Shown: piece by piece, positions 9,882 through 19,152 of the stretch
Layout of the letters: each line of letters starts with the position of its first letter
How positions within the stretch are numbered: the stretch's first letter is position 1
Source of the DNA: Glomus cerebriforme
Taxonomy: Eukaryota > Glomeromycota > Glomeromycetes > Glomerales > Glomeraceae
Reading direction: 5' to 3'
DNA length: 19,152 nucleotides
Assembly (NCBI GenBank): GCA_003550305.1
Contig: QKYT01000783.1
Location: forward strand, 13,068-32,219
Notes under the pieces: generated by a model
Databases searched by the model: none
What the model was told of the DNA's origin: nothing
What the model saw: the letters and a program-made list of their open reading frames with translations, nothing else
Made by a program: the position numbers and the translations under genes

Positions 9882-10180
9882 TTCAGAATGTTTAATTTTA
9901 TAAAATGAACTATAATCTTGTTAACATTTTCATATTGTTAGAATATTAGGATTTTTATGAATAAAATAGATATTATTTGCTCAATATCATATGCATTACT
10001 TACTATTTTTTATATTGTTAAAAGATATTACTGGACATCATGATCCAGAATTTTTAATTCTGTGAAGCGGACTGCTCTATAAAAGTTAATTTAATTACTA
10101 AAAAAAAGTTTAATTAGAGAGCTTATACCAATCAGTCATAATTGCAAGGTGATAAAAAAAGGGGGAATTCTGACAATAAT
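9882..10180. other. Intergenic stretch, nothing recognised
   Basis: AT-rich sequence between two MITEs. No open frame, repeat or RNA-like structure could be supported. Confidence 0.6.
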
Positions 10181-10183
10181 TTA

Positions 10184-10400
10184 GGGGATGGCCAGAAATG
10201 ACGTCATTTAAATTTCAGGATTTTTGAAAAACCCCCCCCCTTCCCAGGTCATCATCCATTTTAGGAAATGAAAAATTATAAACATAATTCTGGTCAGAAT
10301 TATGTTTCTTACCAATTTCCAAAAAAGGAAAAATGTAACATCATCATGACTTCAACCCCCCTCCCCCTCTTAGGAAATGACGTCATTTCTGGCCGTCCCC
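10184..10400. mobile_element. PIF/Harbinger-like MITE with TTA target duplication
   Basis: The left end GGGGATGGCCAGAAATGACG at 10184 matches the complement of the right end (GGGGACGGCCAGAAATGACG) with one change over about 26 nt. TTA flanks both sides (10181-10183 and 10401-10403). A 3-bp TTA duplication with G-rich termini points to PIF/Harbinger, although a TA-inserting family cannot be excluded. Each end contains AAATGACGTCATTT, itself palindromic. The interior has two C-rich runs (10231-10240 and about 10354-10368) and a central palindrome at 10280-10307. It has no coding capacity. Confidence 0.87.
10280..10307. repeat. Central palindrome of the 10184-10400 MITE
   Basis: Two perfect 13-nt arms, AAACATAATTCTG and CAGAATTATGTTT, are separated by GT. 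The core TTCTGGTCAGAA matches words in the 9440-9878 element and at 6579-6594. Confidence 0.85.
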
Positions 10401-10403
10401 TTA

Positions 10404-10960
10404 CTATCACAATCTTTTGAGAATATAAGAATGCATATTTTGATAAAATGATGAGTTTATGTTAAAACGTGAAATCTTACTAATATACTTGTCACATGGT
10501 CTCTTTTTTTTTACATTTAAACACGCGTTATTATTTTTCATCAAATGAAATTTCTTTGAATTATTATAAAAAACAATAAAAATACAAAGTTTTAAAAAGA
10601 TAAGTTAATTAAAAAGAATAATTACAATGCATATAAAATAATAATAGACTATTCCAGAATAATCTGTTTTATGTGATTTTTTAAATAATAATTACGATTT
10701 CATGTTATAAAATCATTATCTATCTCTTTTCTCCACAAATATGACCTAAAATATTTTAACATTGAAACAATAACGATAAAATAAAATGTAACCACTAATA
10801 TATAAATAGCACAATTTTATATTAGTATTTTTGATTTTTTATTTTTATTATTATTAATATAAACTATAATACTATATTGATCCGCTTAAATAAATGTTAT
10901 TTAATTCGACCACTTGTCATTAAAATAACTAAATTTCAACTCTGAAAGTATTATCAGAAT
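10404..10960. other. 3' flank of the ZDS-family gene
   Basis: Non-coding AT-rich sequence downstream of the minus-strand ZDS stop codon. On the minus strand a possible polyadenylation hexamer AATAAA lies at 10849-10844, about 112 nt past the stop; in such AT-rich DNA the hexamer can occur by chance. Nothing else is recognised. Confidence 0.4.
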
Positions 10961-13871
10961 TTATTTTGTATTAGGTGAAATTTTGTAAAGTCCAAGAGGA
11001 ACATCATCATCTTCATCATCTGCTATCGAGTTTACCGTTGATATTTTTGATGAAATTTTATTATGAGAATTTAACGGTCTTGTTCCTGCACTTGAAGATC
11101 GGTTTCTTGGTATATTTACGGGTTTACGTTTATTTGATGGTGGTACAGAGTTTCTTTGCGGAGTTGGTGAAGTTGATGATGATCTACCAGTTGGTGATTT
11201 TGATTTTGATCGTCCATTGGGAGAAGGTGATCGAGCATACTTCCTTGTATTTTTAACACCATTACTACTCTCTCCTATATTATCATCGAATTCTGCACTA
11301 GAATGTAACAAGCCTACACTATGACTGCTTTCAATTCTTCCATTAGTTTCATCAAGATATCCACCATCGGTTCCATCAGAAAGATATTCATCATTATAGT
11401 GATGATAAACATGAGCTTGAATATCTTCTTCAATGTGATAATCATTATTTTCACCATAATCCTCAACAGTCTCTTCTTCAAATTCATTTGTATATGATGT
11501 AGATGATGTAGATGATGTAGATGTCGGTGATGTCGTGTATTGTTGTGATATTTGATTCATGTCATATTGTGGAGCTTTATATGCTATTTCCGCACTAGAT
11601 CCTGGCCCTGCTCCTTTCCTTGTTAATCCTGATTTCTTTTCTGATTTTTTTCTTTTGCGACTAGTTTTCTCTTTACCCACTTTACTTTTCAATTTTGCTA
11701 TTTCAGCATTTGAATTTCCATCAACTTGTTGCTTATTAATTAGTGACAGATACCAAAACATCATATTGGAAATGAGTACTTGTTCATGCAATGGACGTCG
11801 TGGATTTGCAAGTTTGACATGAGAAAGACGATATATTGCGCGTTCTACATGAATAGGAAGACGATTATAGTTGGTATATTTTGTTTTCTTATTCGAAATA
11901 GTCGGTTGTGATAATGTAGTAGTATTGTTCGTGCTTGTTAATGAATCGTCTGTTGATTTTCCTTTATTCTGAGGCCATGAAAAAATGGATGTAAATGACT
12001 TTTTGGGTGATTTTTCTTTGTCTTTTTCTTTAACAATTGAATCATTATTCTCGTTTTCATTTTTATCATTTTTGTCGGATTTTTCAGATTTATCAAACTT
12101 GTTCTTTTTAGGTTTTGGTTCCTTTTCTTCTTTGTCTTTTTCATTACCTTTCTCCTTATCTTTTAATTTTTCTTCTGACCCTCCAGGCCATAGCCATGAC
12201 CATGCAGATGTACGTTTCGTTTGTGTTGAAGGTGTAGGTGTTACTATCGTTGGTGATGATGTTGGGGATATTGGACTTGTTGATGTTGGTGAAGTTGATG
12301 GTGCAGTTCCGGGTTGTATAGATTTAACTGATTCAGATGTATCCACTTTTAATAAATTTGATTCGTCAGGTAAAGATACTTGATCTACCTGTAACCCATT
12401 TTCATCTGACGGCAACGGCGGAGGAATAACTTCTGGTGTTGCAACCTCATCTTTTAATGTAATACGTATAGGTTCTGCACCATCTTTAACATCTATACAT
12501 TCAAGTTCAATGTCTTTCGGTTCATCAACTATTTCACTAGAAATAAGATTCATATCTACTTTTTCAGTAAAAATTTGTGGAACTGAAAGAGATTCCGATT
12601 TTTGTTTTGGTTTCTTTGATACTATATTATTTTCGGACTGTTTTCCTTTATCAGATGATACATGTGTAGATCTTGTTCTTCTATGTGCTGAAAATCTTCT
12701 AGGATTTTGTTCTCCAGCGACAGAATTTCTACGAATTTTTGTGCGTGCAGAACGCTTAAGTGCTGGAGACATTCTCGGTACAAGGACTTTTGAGTCCACA
12801 TCAGGAGAAGAATGTCGATCAAATATATTTGGATCATTAGGATTAGAAATTGTTCCTCCTTTAAAGTTATTATAATGCCACATGATTTTCCAAATTATTA
12901 TATAATAATGAAAGCATTATTTGACAGAGAAAAAAAAAATTTTAGTTTCTTGTCAACAACAATAATAAACAACAAAAATATAGAATATTTATAAATAAAT
13001 TAGATGTGCAAATTATGCAACATTAATTTTGAATGAATTATAATTATATTTTCTTACCCATAAATGGCGGAAGATTCAAGCTTAGACTCCTTCGTAGTAT
13101 ATTTAATTTGGTTGATTCTGAAGTAGGACTAATATTCTCCTCTGATCCAATGTATGATTCCCAATCAAAGCCAGTCCGCTTTTTCTCTGATTCCACCCTT
13201 TTATCTGTCATTTCATCATCATCTTCTGAAGGGATGTATTGTTTGGAAAGAGTTGACTTACGCCTTCTTAACGATCCTACACCAGAATTAAATCCATCTT
13301 TTGCATGATTTCTTAACCACTTTCTAAATTCATTTGGTGCTATTTCTGGATGTAAATGTGCTGGTACCCAAAATAAATGAGATGGATTGTCCGTTTCAAT
13401 GTGAAGTTCTTCAGTGACAGGTTGAGAATCCTCTGAGCAATTTGAGTCGTCTTCTAAACCCATAATTGACTTTCTCTTTAGTCTCATTTCCATAAAACCT
13501 GGACTTCTTAATGATGCCTCTGTTGTATCTTCTAATGAATTAATGGAAATGTCTTTAGTGTCGTCAGAAATACTTAAATTTTTATTTTTTATAGAAGTTA
13601 CTGAATCTGATGAGATTTCTCTATTATGTTCCTTAACAGATTGTTCTTGAGGTGGAGAAACATTAATTTTAACTTTTTTTTGTTCAGACCGAGGTTCTAT
13701 TTCTGACTTAGTAGGCGAGGGAATAAGGATTGAAGTTTGTATACTTTTCTCCCTACCCGGATCTTCAATTTTAGAAGTTTCTTCCGCATTATTTTCCTTA
13801 GACCCAAACGTTTCTTCCAACATTTTTTTCGAAAATTCTAATAAATTTTCTCCGGAAGTTTCGTTGACCAT
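10961..13871 (-). CDS. Zds-family cell-cycle/PP2A regulator (two exons)
   Basis: Exon 1 runs 13871-13058 and exon 2 runs 12858-10961. The 199-nt intron starts GTAAGA; the acceptor TTTAAAG at 12859 is chosen because it joins the frames (MG|GGTISNPNDP). Product about 903 aa. Residues about 162-212 hold the fungal Zds N-terminal block (HLFWVPAHLHPEIAPNEF, then SLRRRKSTLSKQY). Residues about 599-650 hold the Zds C-terminal domain (LPIHVERAIYRLSHVKLANP, then RRPLHEQVLISNMM). In yeasts this C-terminal domain binds the PP2A subunit Cdc55 and affects mitotic timing and polarity; the same role here is inferred. Between the blocks are S/T/P-rich segments, a Trp motif SAWSWLWPGG (about 488-497) and a Lys/Glu-rich tract. 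The tail is acidic, then RS/SP-rich. No membrane segment is seen. Exon 1 begins at the first in-frame ATG. Confidence 0.92.
11494..11530. repeat. In-frame 9-bp minisatellite inside the ZDS coding region
   Basis: About four copies of GATGTAGAT on the plus strand, encoding a Ser/Thr run (SPTSTSSTSSTSYT) in the ZDS product. The unit is a multiple of three, so length changes keep the frame. It lies in the disordered region C-terminal of the Zds C-terminal domain. Confidence 0.8.
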
Positions 13872-15002
13872 TTCATTTAAAAATAAATATTATAAGAAAA
13901 AAAAATTTACTATATACAAGTTTAAAAAGTAAAAAACATTTTATGAACAAAAAAGTGACGATAATAATATTGCAACTTTTTTCGTTTTTTTTTTTTTGGC
14001 GTATAAGTATAAAAACTATATGTCATATGACTAATAAAGTAATTTGTACATGGGACTTGAATCGTGCAACTAACACCTAAATTTTTCAAATCAGATATGA
14101 CGCAGGTAGGAGGCCTAGCGGGAAATAAGAATCGGAAAATTTTTCTGGTATTAGTGGCATATAGAAAATCTTTAATTTAAACTTATATATTTTTTTTTTT
14201 ACTTATGCACTTTTCCTAATATATTAAATTAACTTATTATCTTCAAAGTGACGAATTTGATTATATAATTTTTTAATGCAGAATATAAATAAAATTTTTA
14301 TGAATGGTCAATAAAATTAGCATAATATTTATAAAATTCCGGAATTTCTAAATAGGGAAAGAAAAATTTAGGCAAAGTACGGATCTTTAATTTCTTGTTA
14401 TATAGATATATTTATATTTTTGATAATCTTTTATTCTATTTTAGTTGAAATCATATGATCTTGCATAATTTTTAGGGTTTAAATAATTAAATATATAATC
14501 ATTTTGAAAATTTAATTAAGCAAATTAACTGTTTATCATCACGAGAGATTAAAATGTTTGTTATATAAATAGAATAAAAATTTTAAATTGTCTAACAATT
14601 GATAATCCCTATAAATTCAAAACCTAAATAAGATATTTATTAGCTCTAGCAATAATTAAATACATCAAGTAAATATTAATTTAAAAGTATGATTATAAAT
14701 TCAAAATAGTATAAATAGTATGTTACAAACATTTATTGTAGTGAAAAGATACTTTAACTAATACCTAAAGCTTATGCTTAAAATTATACAAACTCAAAAT
14801 ACTAATCCCGTTACTTATAAATGTAAAAAGAAGAAAAAAAAAACAAAAATAAAAAAATAAAATAAAGTGAAATTCTATAAAATTATATATATATATATAT
14901 ATTGGAGCAACTAATTAATAGTAAGACTATCTTTGATGATGAAATGGACGAAAAGAATCATAAACCGAACGATTCAATGAACAAATAACATTATCATCCA
15001 TG
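13872..15002. other. Intergenic region between ZDS start and UBE2H stop
   Basis: Holds the ZDS 5' flank and the UBE2H 3' flank. On the plus strand a T run followed by GGCG (13987-14000) lies about 120 nt upstream of the ZDS start. The stretch 14040-14140 has higher G+C than its surroundings and a weak tRNA B-box-like word on the minus strand (GATTCAAGTCC, 14063-14053), but no full tRNA fold. The rest is AT-rich with A runs near 14829-14868. No additional gene is seen. Confidence 0.6.
14884..14902. repeat. (TA)n microsatellite
   Basis: An uninterrupted run of about nine to ten TA units downstream of the UBE2H stop codon. It is likely to vary in length between isolates. Confidence 0.9.
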
Positions 15003-16032
15003 TTACAGTTCCATATCTGGGCCCTCTTCTTCATCTGAATATGAATCAACAGAACTAACCTCATCCTCTGAAGAACTTTCGTTCGCTGCATCCGCTGCTT
15101 CTTTTGTTGCAAATCTGTTGACATATTCTAATATAAAAAAAAATTAAATATAAATTTCTAAGTATAACGCGTAATAATATAATTATAAATATAACTAATA
15201 GTAAAAGAGACATCGTAGACAAGAAACAAATAATACTACTAATATATAAAAATTAAAATTGAATATGTTACCTTTTACTTTATTTTCATATGCTTGTGGT
15301 TCCCGCATTAACAAAGCTGCTGCTTCGCCATTGAGTGGATCGGTGGGATTAGGGTATCTCAAGAGTTGAGGAAGGAATACCTCGAAAATGTTGATCATGT
15401 CTATAAAAATTGTATAATGAATACTAACAGTTAATTTGATTCATTTAATTAATAATAATAACTAAAAAAAATATTAGGTTACCAAACATTGGACTCCATG
15501 TCTGATTAATTACATCAAGACAAACTGACCCACTTCTATATGTTCATGTAAGAGAATGATCAATTCAGTATTTGAATTTAAAAATGGTAAAGAAAATATA
15601 ACCAAAGTATTAGAACTTAAATAACTTACAGCTCATCGATATTAGGATGAAAAATTTTATTCATAAATCCAATCGACGGAGATTTATATGGATATTGGTC
15701 TGGAAGTTCAACATGAACTTTCCATACACCACCGGCAAAAGGTGCTAAAATAAAATATAAATAAATTAATTTTAGGGGATATTTAAAACGAAAACGAATT
15801 AAAAATAAAACAAAATAAACATACTGTCCTCAGGTCCATGAAATCGAACATAAAACTCCTGCATGTTATCGTTTACAAGAGTAACTTCATAATCACTCAT
15901 AAGACTTAAAATGTGTAAGAACAAAAAAAAATTTTAAAACTTTCGATAAAAAAAAAAAATGTAAACTAGAAAAACATTATATGCTTACAGCTTCATAACA
16001 TCAGTTTCGATCCTTCTACGCGGTGAAGACAT
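15003..16032 (-). CDS. UBC8: Ubiquitin-conjugating enzyme E2, UBE2H/Ubc8 type (six exons)
   Basis: Exons: 16032-15989, 15904-15825, 15744-15630, 15535-15483, 15400-15272 and 15127-15003, all with GT-AG introns of 80-144 nt. The joined frame gives 181 aa, close to the 183 aa of human UBE2H. The start [15 protein letters not shown] is nearly that of yeast Ubc8. The UBC fold follows, with the HPN motif at 74-76 (KIFHPNIDE), catalytic Cys85 in [13 protein letters not shown], and the conserved [12 protein letters not shown]. The acidic tail (SSSEDEVSS ... EEEGPDMEL) ends almost exactly like UBE2H. Known role of the family: ubiquitin transfer with the GID/CTLH E3 complex, which in yeast drives glucose-induced turnover of gluconeogenic enzymes; here it is inferred. 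The gene is head to head with PMS1. No defect is seen. Confidence 0.96.
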
Positions 16033-16286
16033 TTTAAATGCTACTTGTTTTTCGAAAACAATGATGACTAAAATGTGTATTATAGTTAGTATCAGTAGTG
16101 GCAATAAGTATAATGTTTGCAAGTTGATTTATTTTCTATGGATTTTTTTGTCATTTCTTTTTTGATTTATGTAAATAAGTCACATGGCTCACGCCAAAAT
16201 CGCATCATTAACGGTTAGTGCATGTTTTGCCGCAGCTCCACATAATTATAAATTTCTACATTATACCCGCGTTTTTTTTAGTTAAT
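16033..16286. promoter_or_regulatory. Shared divergent promoter of UBC8 and PMS1
   Basis: Only 254 bp separate the two start codons, so both 5' UTRs and both promoters must lie here. No clear TATA box stands out for either gene. Visible words are TGGCTCACGCCAAAATCGC (about 16185-16203; TTTTGGCG on the minus strand, E2F/SBF-like) and CCGCGT at 16267-16272, 15 nt before the PMS1 ATG. An in-frame GTG at 16218 precedes the PMS1 ATG but has no support as a start. Confidence 0.6.
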
Positions 16287-19152
16287 ATGTCGACAGTCAA
16301 AACAATTGATGCTTCTTCAATACATCGAATATGCTCAGGACAAGTAATCTTAGACTTAGCAACAGCAATAAAAGAGCTTGTAGAAAACAGTCTTGACGCA
16401 CAGGCAAAATCAATTGGTATAAAATTAACTTAAATTTTAAAAAAATAAACGCGTTAAAAATTGCAATTTTTAATACTAACGCGTTTTATTTGAAATATTT
16501 GTATTTAAACAGAAATCAGATTTAAAGAATATGGAATCCAATCTGTCGAAGTAATAGATGATGGTACAGGAATTCATCATAATGACTATGAAAGTCTAGG
16601 TAGTTTATTTTAAGAAAGATTATTCAAGCTATTTGCGACAAAACTAACAATTAAGAATTTAACCAATTTTGTAGCTCTTAAGTACCATACATCCAAACTA
16701 TCTAGCTTTGAAGATTTAACGGAAATCAGTTCATTTGGTTTCAGAGGAGAAGCACTTAGTTCTTTGTGTGCTCTATCCAAACTTGTAGTCTCAACATGTA
16801 CTCAAGAAGAAACTCCAACAGGCACCAAATTGGAATATGATTCACATGGAAGGCTCATTAAAAAGTCACCAACAGCTCGAAAGGTATTAATATTAGTTGT
16901 TTAACATATCCAATAAAACATAATTGATTTTTTTTAAAGAAATGTGTCAATTTACTTATTCTATATGAATTAAATCCCAAACTGATAAACATTATTGACA
17001 AAGCGAGGTACATCCATATTTCTACAAGGACTTTTTGAATCGGTTCCAGTTCGACACCGGGAATTCAAAAAAAATATTAAACGAGAATTTGGTAAAGCAC
17101 TAGTGTTATTACAAGCTTATGGTATAATATGCGAAAATGTTAGAATTACTTGTACAAATCAATTAAATAATAAGTAAGTATTAAATTTTTTTTAAATAAA
17201 ATTTTATGAAGTATTACTTACCTGTTATTATCATTATATCAGCACAAAAACTAAAGTATTAACCACTAGTGGGAATAGTAACATACGGGATAATATTGCG
17301 AATATATTCGGTGCCAAGATATTAACTCAAATAGTAACATTGAACATAAATGTGAAATTCGAACGGGATGGGATAACTTTACAAAATAATGATAATGATG
17401 ATTATGAAAGGTGAATAGGCGTGAAATTATGAACAAATATTAATTAAATTATATATTAATTATATTGATATCGAAGTGAAGGACATACTGTCCATATTGT
17501 TGGTCACATTTCTAAACCTATGAAAGGAAACGGTCGTGGAAGCAATGATAGACAATATTACTTTATTAATGGTCGCCCGTGTAATTTACCAAAAGTGAAG
17601 TTATTTTCTACATTTTGTTTTTATTACCTCTTCGAATATTTAAAGTTGATCATCACTTTCATCTCATTTTATATTTTTTTAAAGATAGCGAAATCCATTA
17701 ATGAGTTATATAAGAGTTTTAATACCTACCAGTACCCGTTTGTTGTTATTGACTTTCGACTTGCAAAATGTTAGTGGATTATATTCAAAAGTCATTAAAA
17801 ATTTTTTTATATCAAATAGCTGACAGAACTAATATATTCATCTAGCTTCGTACGATGTTAATGTCAGCCCAGATAAAAGGACAATATTTATACATAATGA
17901 AAGCAAAATATTGGATGCATTAAGGGTATCTAAAAAATTTCACTCTTTGTAATGTAAAATATTCCATATAACGCGAAGATTTCTTTTTTAGGAAGAATTA
18001 AATAACGTTTTGGAACCATTTCGGTCTACTTTCGCGTGTTCCAATGCTGAGGGCGTGCAACTGTCGATAAAAGAAAATGCTTTATGTTATGAGAATTCAA
18101 AAATAGAAATTTCTTCACAAAATAAAAATGCTCAATGTAAGAGTGGAATTGCCACGCTTAATAACGTTCAAAGCAACGAGAACACTCAAAACGAATTTGA
18201 AGAGAAGACAAAAATAAAACCCGATAATAATAAGTCCTCAAGGTCATTTTTAACTACCCAATCAGAAAAAAGTGAGGTTCATGTAATGAAAAAACTAAAG
18301 ATTTCCGCCGGAAAATCAGAGACTGTTGGTTTTCCGAAAAATAAATTAACTCAGTTTTTATCATCAAGTGCGCAAAAGAATAGAAATTACATTGATTCTT
18401 TGAATGTTTCGGTATCAATATCATGTGAAGATGAACAATGCGTTAAAGGTCCCCAAAACGTTGAAGGAGTTGATATTAAACAGAAGGAACAAACAAAAAT
18501 GATCATTAACGATTCTGTTGAGGAAGTTTTAATGATCGGAGATGATACGAACGATTCTGATAAAGATGTTATCATCATTGAAGAGGATAAGGATGTTTTT
18601 AATGAAGATGACATAATTGCTGAAGAGAATAACGAGGATTCTCTATTATCAAGTATGACATTGGATCCGGAAGCTTATATATTAGAAGATGATTACGAGA
18701 AACAAGACATCGAGATACCATTTGATATTCAAAGATACAAATTAATTGATATAAATCGGCAGGATTTTCAAAAGGATAAAGATAAAAATAACGATATCGA
18801 TATGCGTTTAAACAATGCCGGAATCGATACTCAAGACAATAAAGTTGCTGAAAGTGAGTTAAATAGGGTCATAACGAAAAGAGATTTTGGCCTAATGGAG
18901 ATCGTAGGGCAATTCAATCTCGGATTTATTATTGCTAAATTGGATAATTCAAATTGTAATGATTTGTTTATTATTGATCAACATGCATCCGATGAGAAAT
19001 ATAATTTTGAAACTTTGCAACTTTATACTAAAATCAATTCTCAGAGGCTTATCAGGTTTTTTTTTTTTCTAGTTATCTGGTTGTGTAATTAAATTATTTT
19101 TCATAACACATCATTTTTTTTAGTCCAAGAAAGTTAGAATTTACTGCAGCCG
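16287..19152 (+). CDS. PMS1: Mismatch-repair MutL homologue PMS1 (human PMS2 type), 3' partial
   Basis: Exons: 16287-16416, 16513-16599, 16675-16883, 17004-17173, 17243-17410, 17477-17594, 17685-17769, 17846-17925, 17992-19055 and 19124 to the window edge. They join in frame into 713 visible codons. The GHKL ATPase is complete: [10 protein letters not shown] with Glu30/Asn34, DDGTG at 59-63, HTSKL at 77-81 and GFRGEAL at 94-100. The transducer domain follows ([21 protein letters not shown]), then a long acidic linker in exon 9. The C-terminal endonuclease begins [19 protein letters not shown], with the metal-binding DQHA-x2-E-x4-E motif intact at residues 678-689. With MLH1 it forms MutL-alpha, which nicks the new strand during mismatch repair in the nucleus. 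The rest of the C-terminal domain lies outside. The exon 3/4 junction has a weak, pyrimidine-poor acceptor. Confidence 0.96.
16449..16484. promoter_or_regulatory. Paired ACGCGT boxes (MCB-like) in PMS1 intron 1
   Basis: Two ACGCGT hexamers at 16449-16454 and 16479-16484 flank a perfect 20-bp palindrome, TTAAAAATTGCAATTTTTAA (16454-16473). ACGCGT is the MluI cell-cycle box bound by MBF (Mbp1/Swi6) in yeasts, where many replication and repair genes carry it. Its position in an intron just 160-200 nt after the start codon could still serve the promoter. Function here is inference. Confidence 0.45.

Noticed and set aside
10231..10368. C-rich runs as G-quadruplex or telomere-like sequence
   Set aside because: They are two irregular C runs inside a MITE, without regularly spaced G-tracts; simple replication slippage explains them.
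11985..12875. Plus-strand open frames (11985-12383 and 12510-12875) opposite the ZDS gene
   Set aside because: They are the complement of the Ser/Lys/Glu-rich ZDS exon, giving Phe/Ser-rich nonsense. The minus strand carries conserved Zds blocks, so these are shadows.
10961..12883. Exon 2 of ZDS as a separate 640-aa gene starting at the ATG at 12883
   Set aside because: The first eight codons lie in the intron, and exon 1 carries the matching Zds N-terminal block. The donor GTAAGA and frame agreement support one spliced gene.
14053..14125. A tRNA gene on the minus strand
   Set aside because: A B-box-like word and a TTGAAAA loop-like word are present, but the T stem does not pair and no acceptor stem can be formed.
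14927..15124. Independent 65-aa minus-strand open frame
   Set aside because: It overlaps the last UBE2H exon in another frame; the spliced frame gives the conserved [11 protein letters not shown] and acidic tail.
16218..16286. Upstream extension of PMS1 from a GTG codon
   Set aside because: GTG is not an expected start in a fungal nuclear gene, and MutL conservation begins just after the ATG at 16287.

Overview
The window looks like a piece of a very AT-rich fungal nuclear genome, most likely a Glomeromycotina (Rhizophagus-like) fungus. The reasons are: multi-exon genes with short GT-AG introns (66-199 nt); a gene with both conserved blocks of the Zds family, which is known only from fungi; a Ubc8/UBE2H protein closest to the yeast form; and long AT-rich tracts full of decayed transposons and small non-coding elements. 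The lineage call is inference from composition and remembered family resemblance, not from a search.

Layout. Positions 1-10400 are a repeat-rich block with no intact gene. It holds a 19-bp tandem array (71-302) followed by a 46-bp near-perfect palindrome (321-366); a decayed minus-strand coding remnant (about 560-1990); a long decayed plus-strand transposase-like gene (about 2260-5564); a second decayed minus-strand remnant (about 5718-6450); and a cluster of small non-coding elements. These include a 450-bp foldback element (6775-7229), a 258-bp inverted-repeat element (7909-8166), a Tc1/mariner-type MITE with TA target duplication (9440-9878) and a PIF/Harbinger-like MITE with TTA target duplication (10184-10400). 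Three copies of a roughly 90-bp repeat and two copies of a roughly 80-bp repeat lie among them.

Positions 10961-19152 are a gene-rich block with three genes. A ZDS-family gene lies on the minus strand (13871 to 10961, two exons, about 903 aa). A UBE2H/UBC8 ubiquitin-conjugating enzyme lies on the minus strand (16032 to 15003, six exons, 181 aa). A PMS1 (MutL-alpha subunit, human PMS2 type) mismatch-repair gene lies on the plus strand (16287 to beyond the window end, at least ten exons, 713 codons visible).

UBE2H and PMS1 are head to head, with 254 bp between their start codons. Three CGCGT cores, two of them full ACGCGT (MluI cell-cycle box type), lie around the PMS1 start. The three genes do not form one pathway. 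Zds proteins are PP2A/cell-cycle regulators, UBE2H supplies ubiquitin to a CTLH/GID-type ligase, and PMS1 is a replication-linked repair endonuclease. I did not find a convincing new system. The most unusual signals are the transposase remnant in which three putative acidic catalytic positions all read Asn, the palindromic CRE-site MITE, and the shared TTCTGGYCAGAA motif of unrelated small elements.
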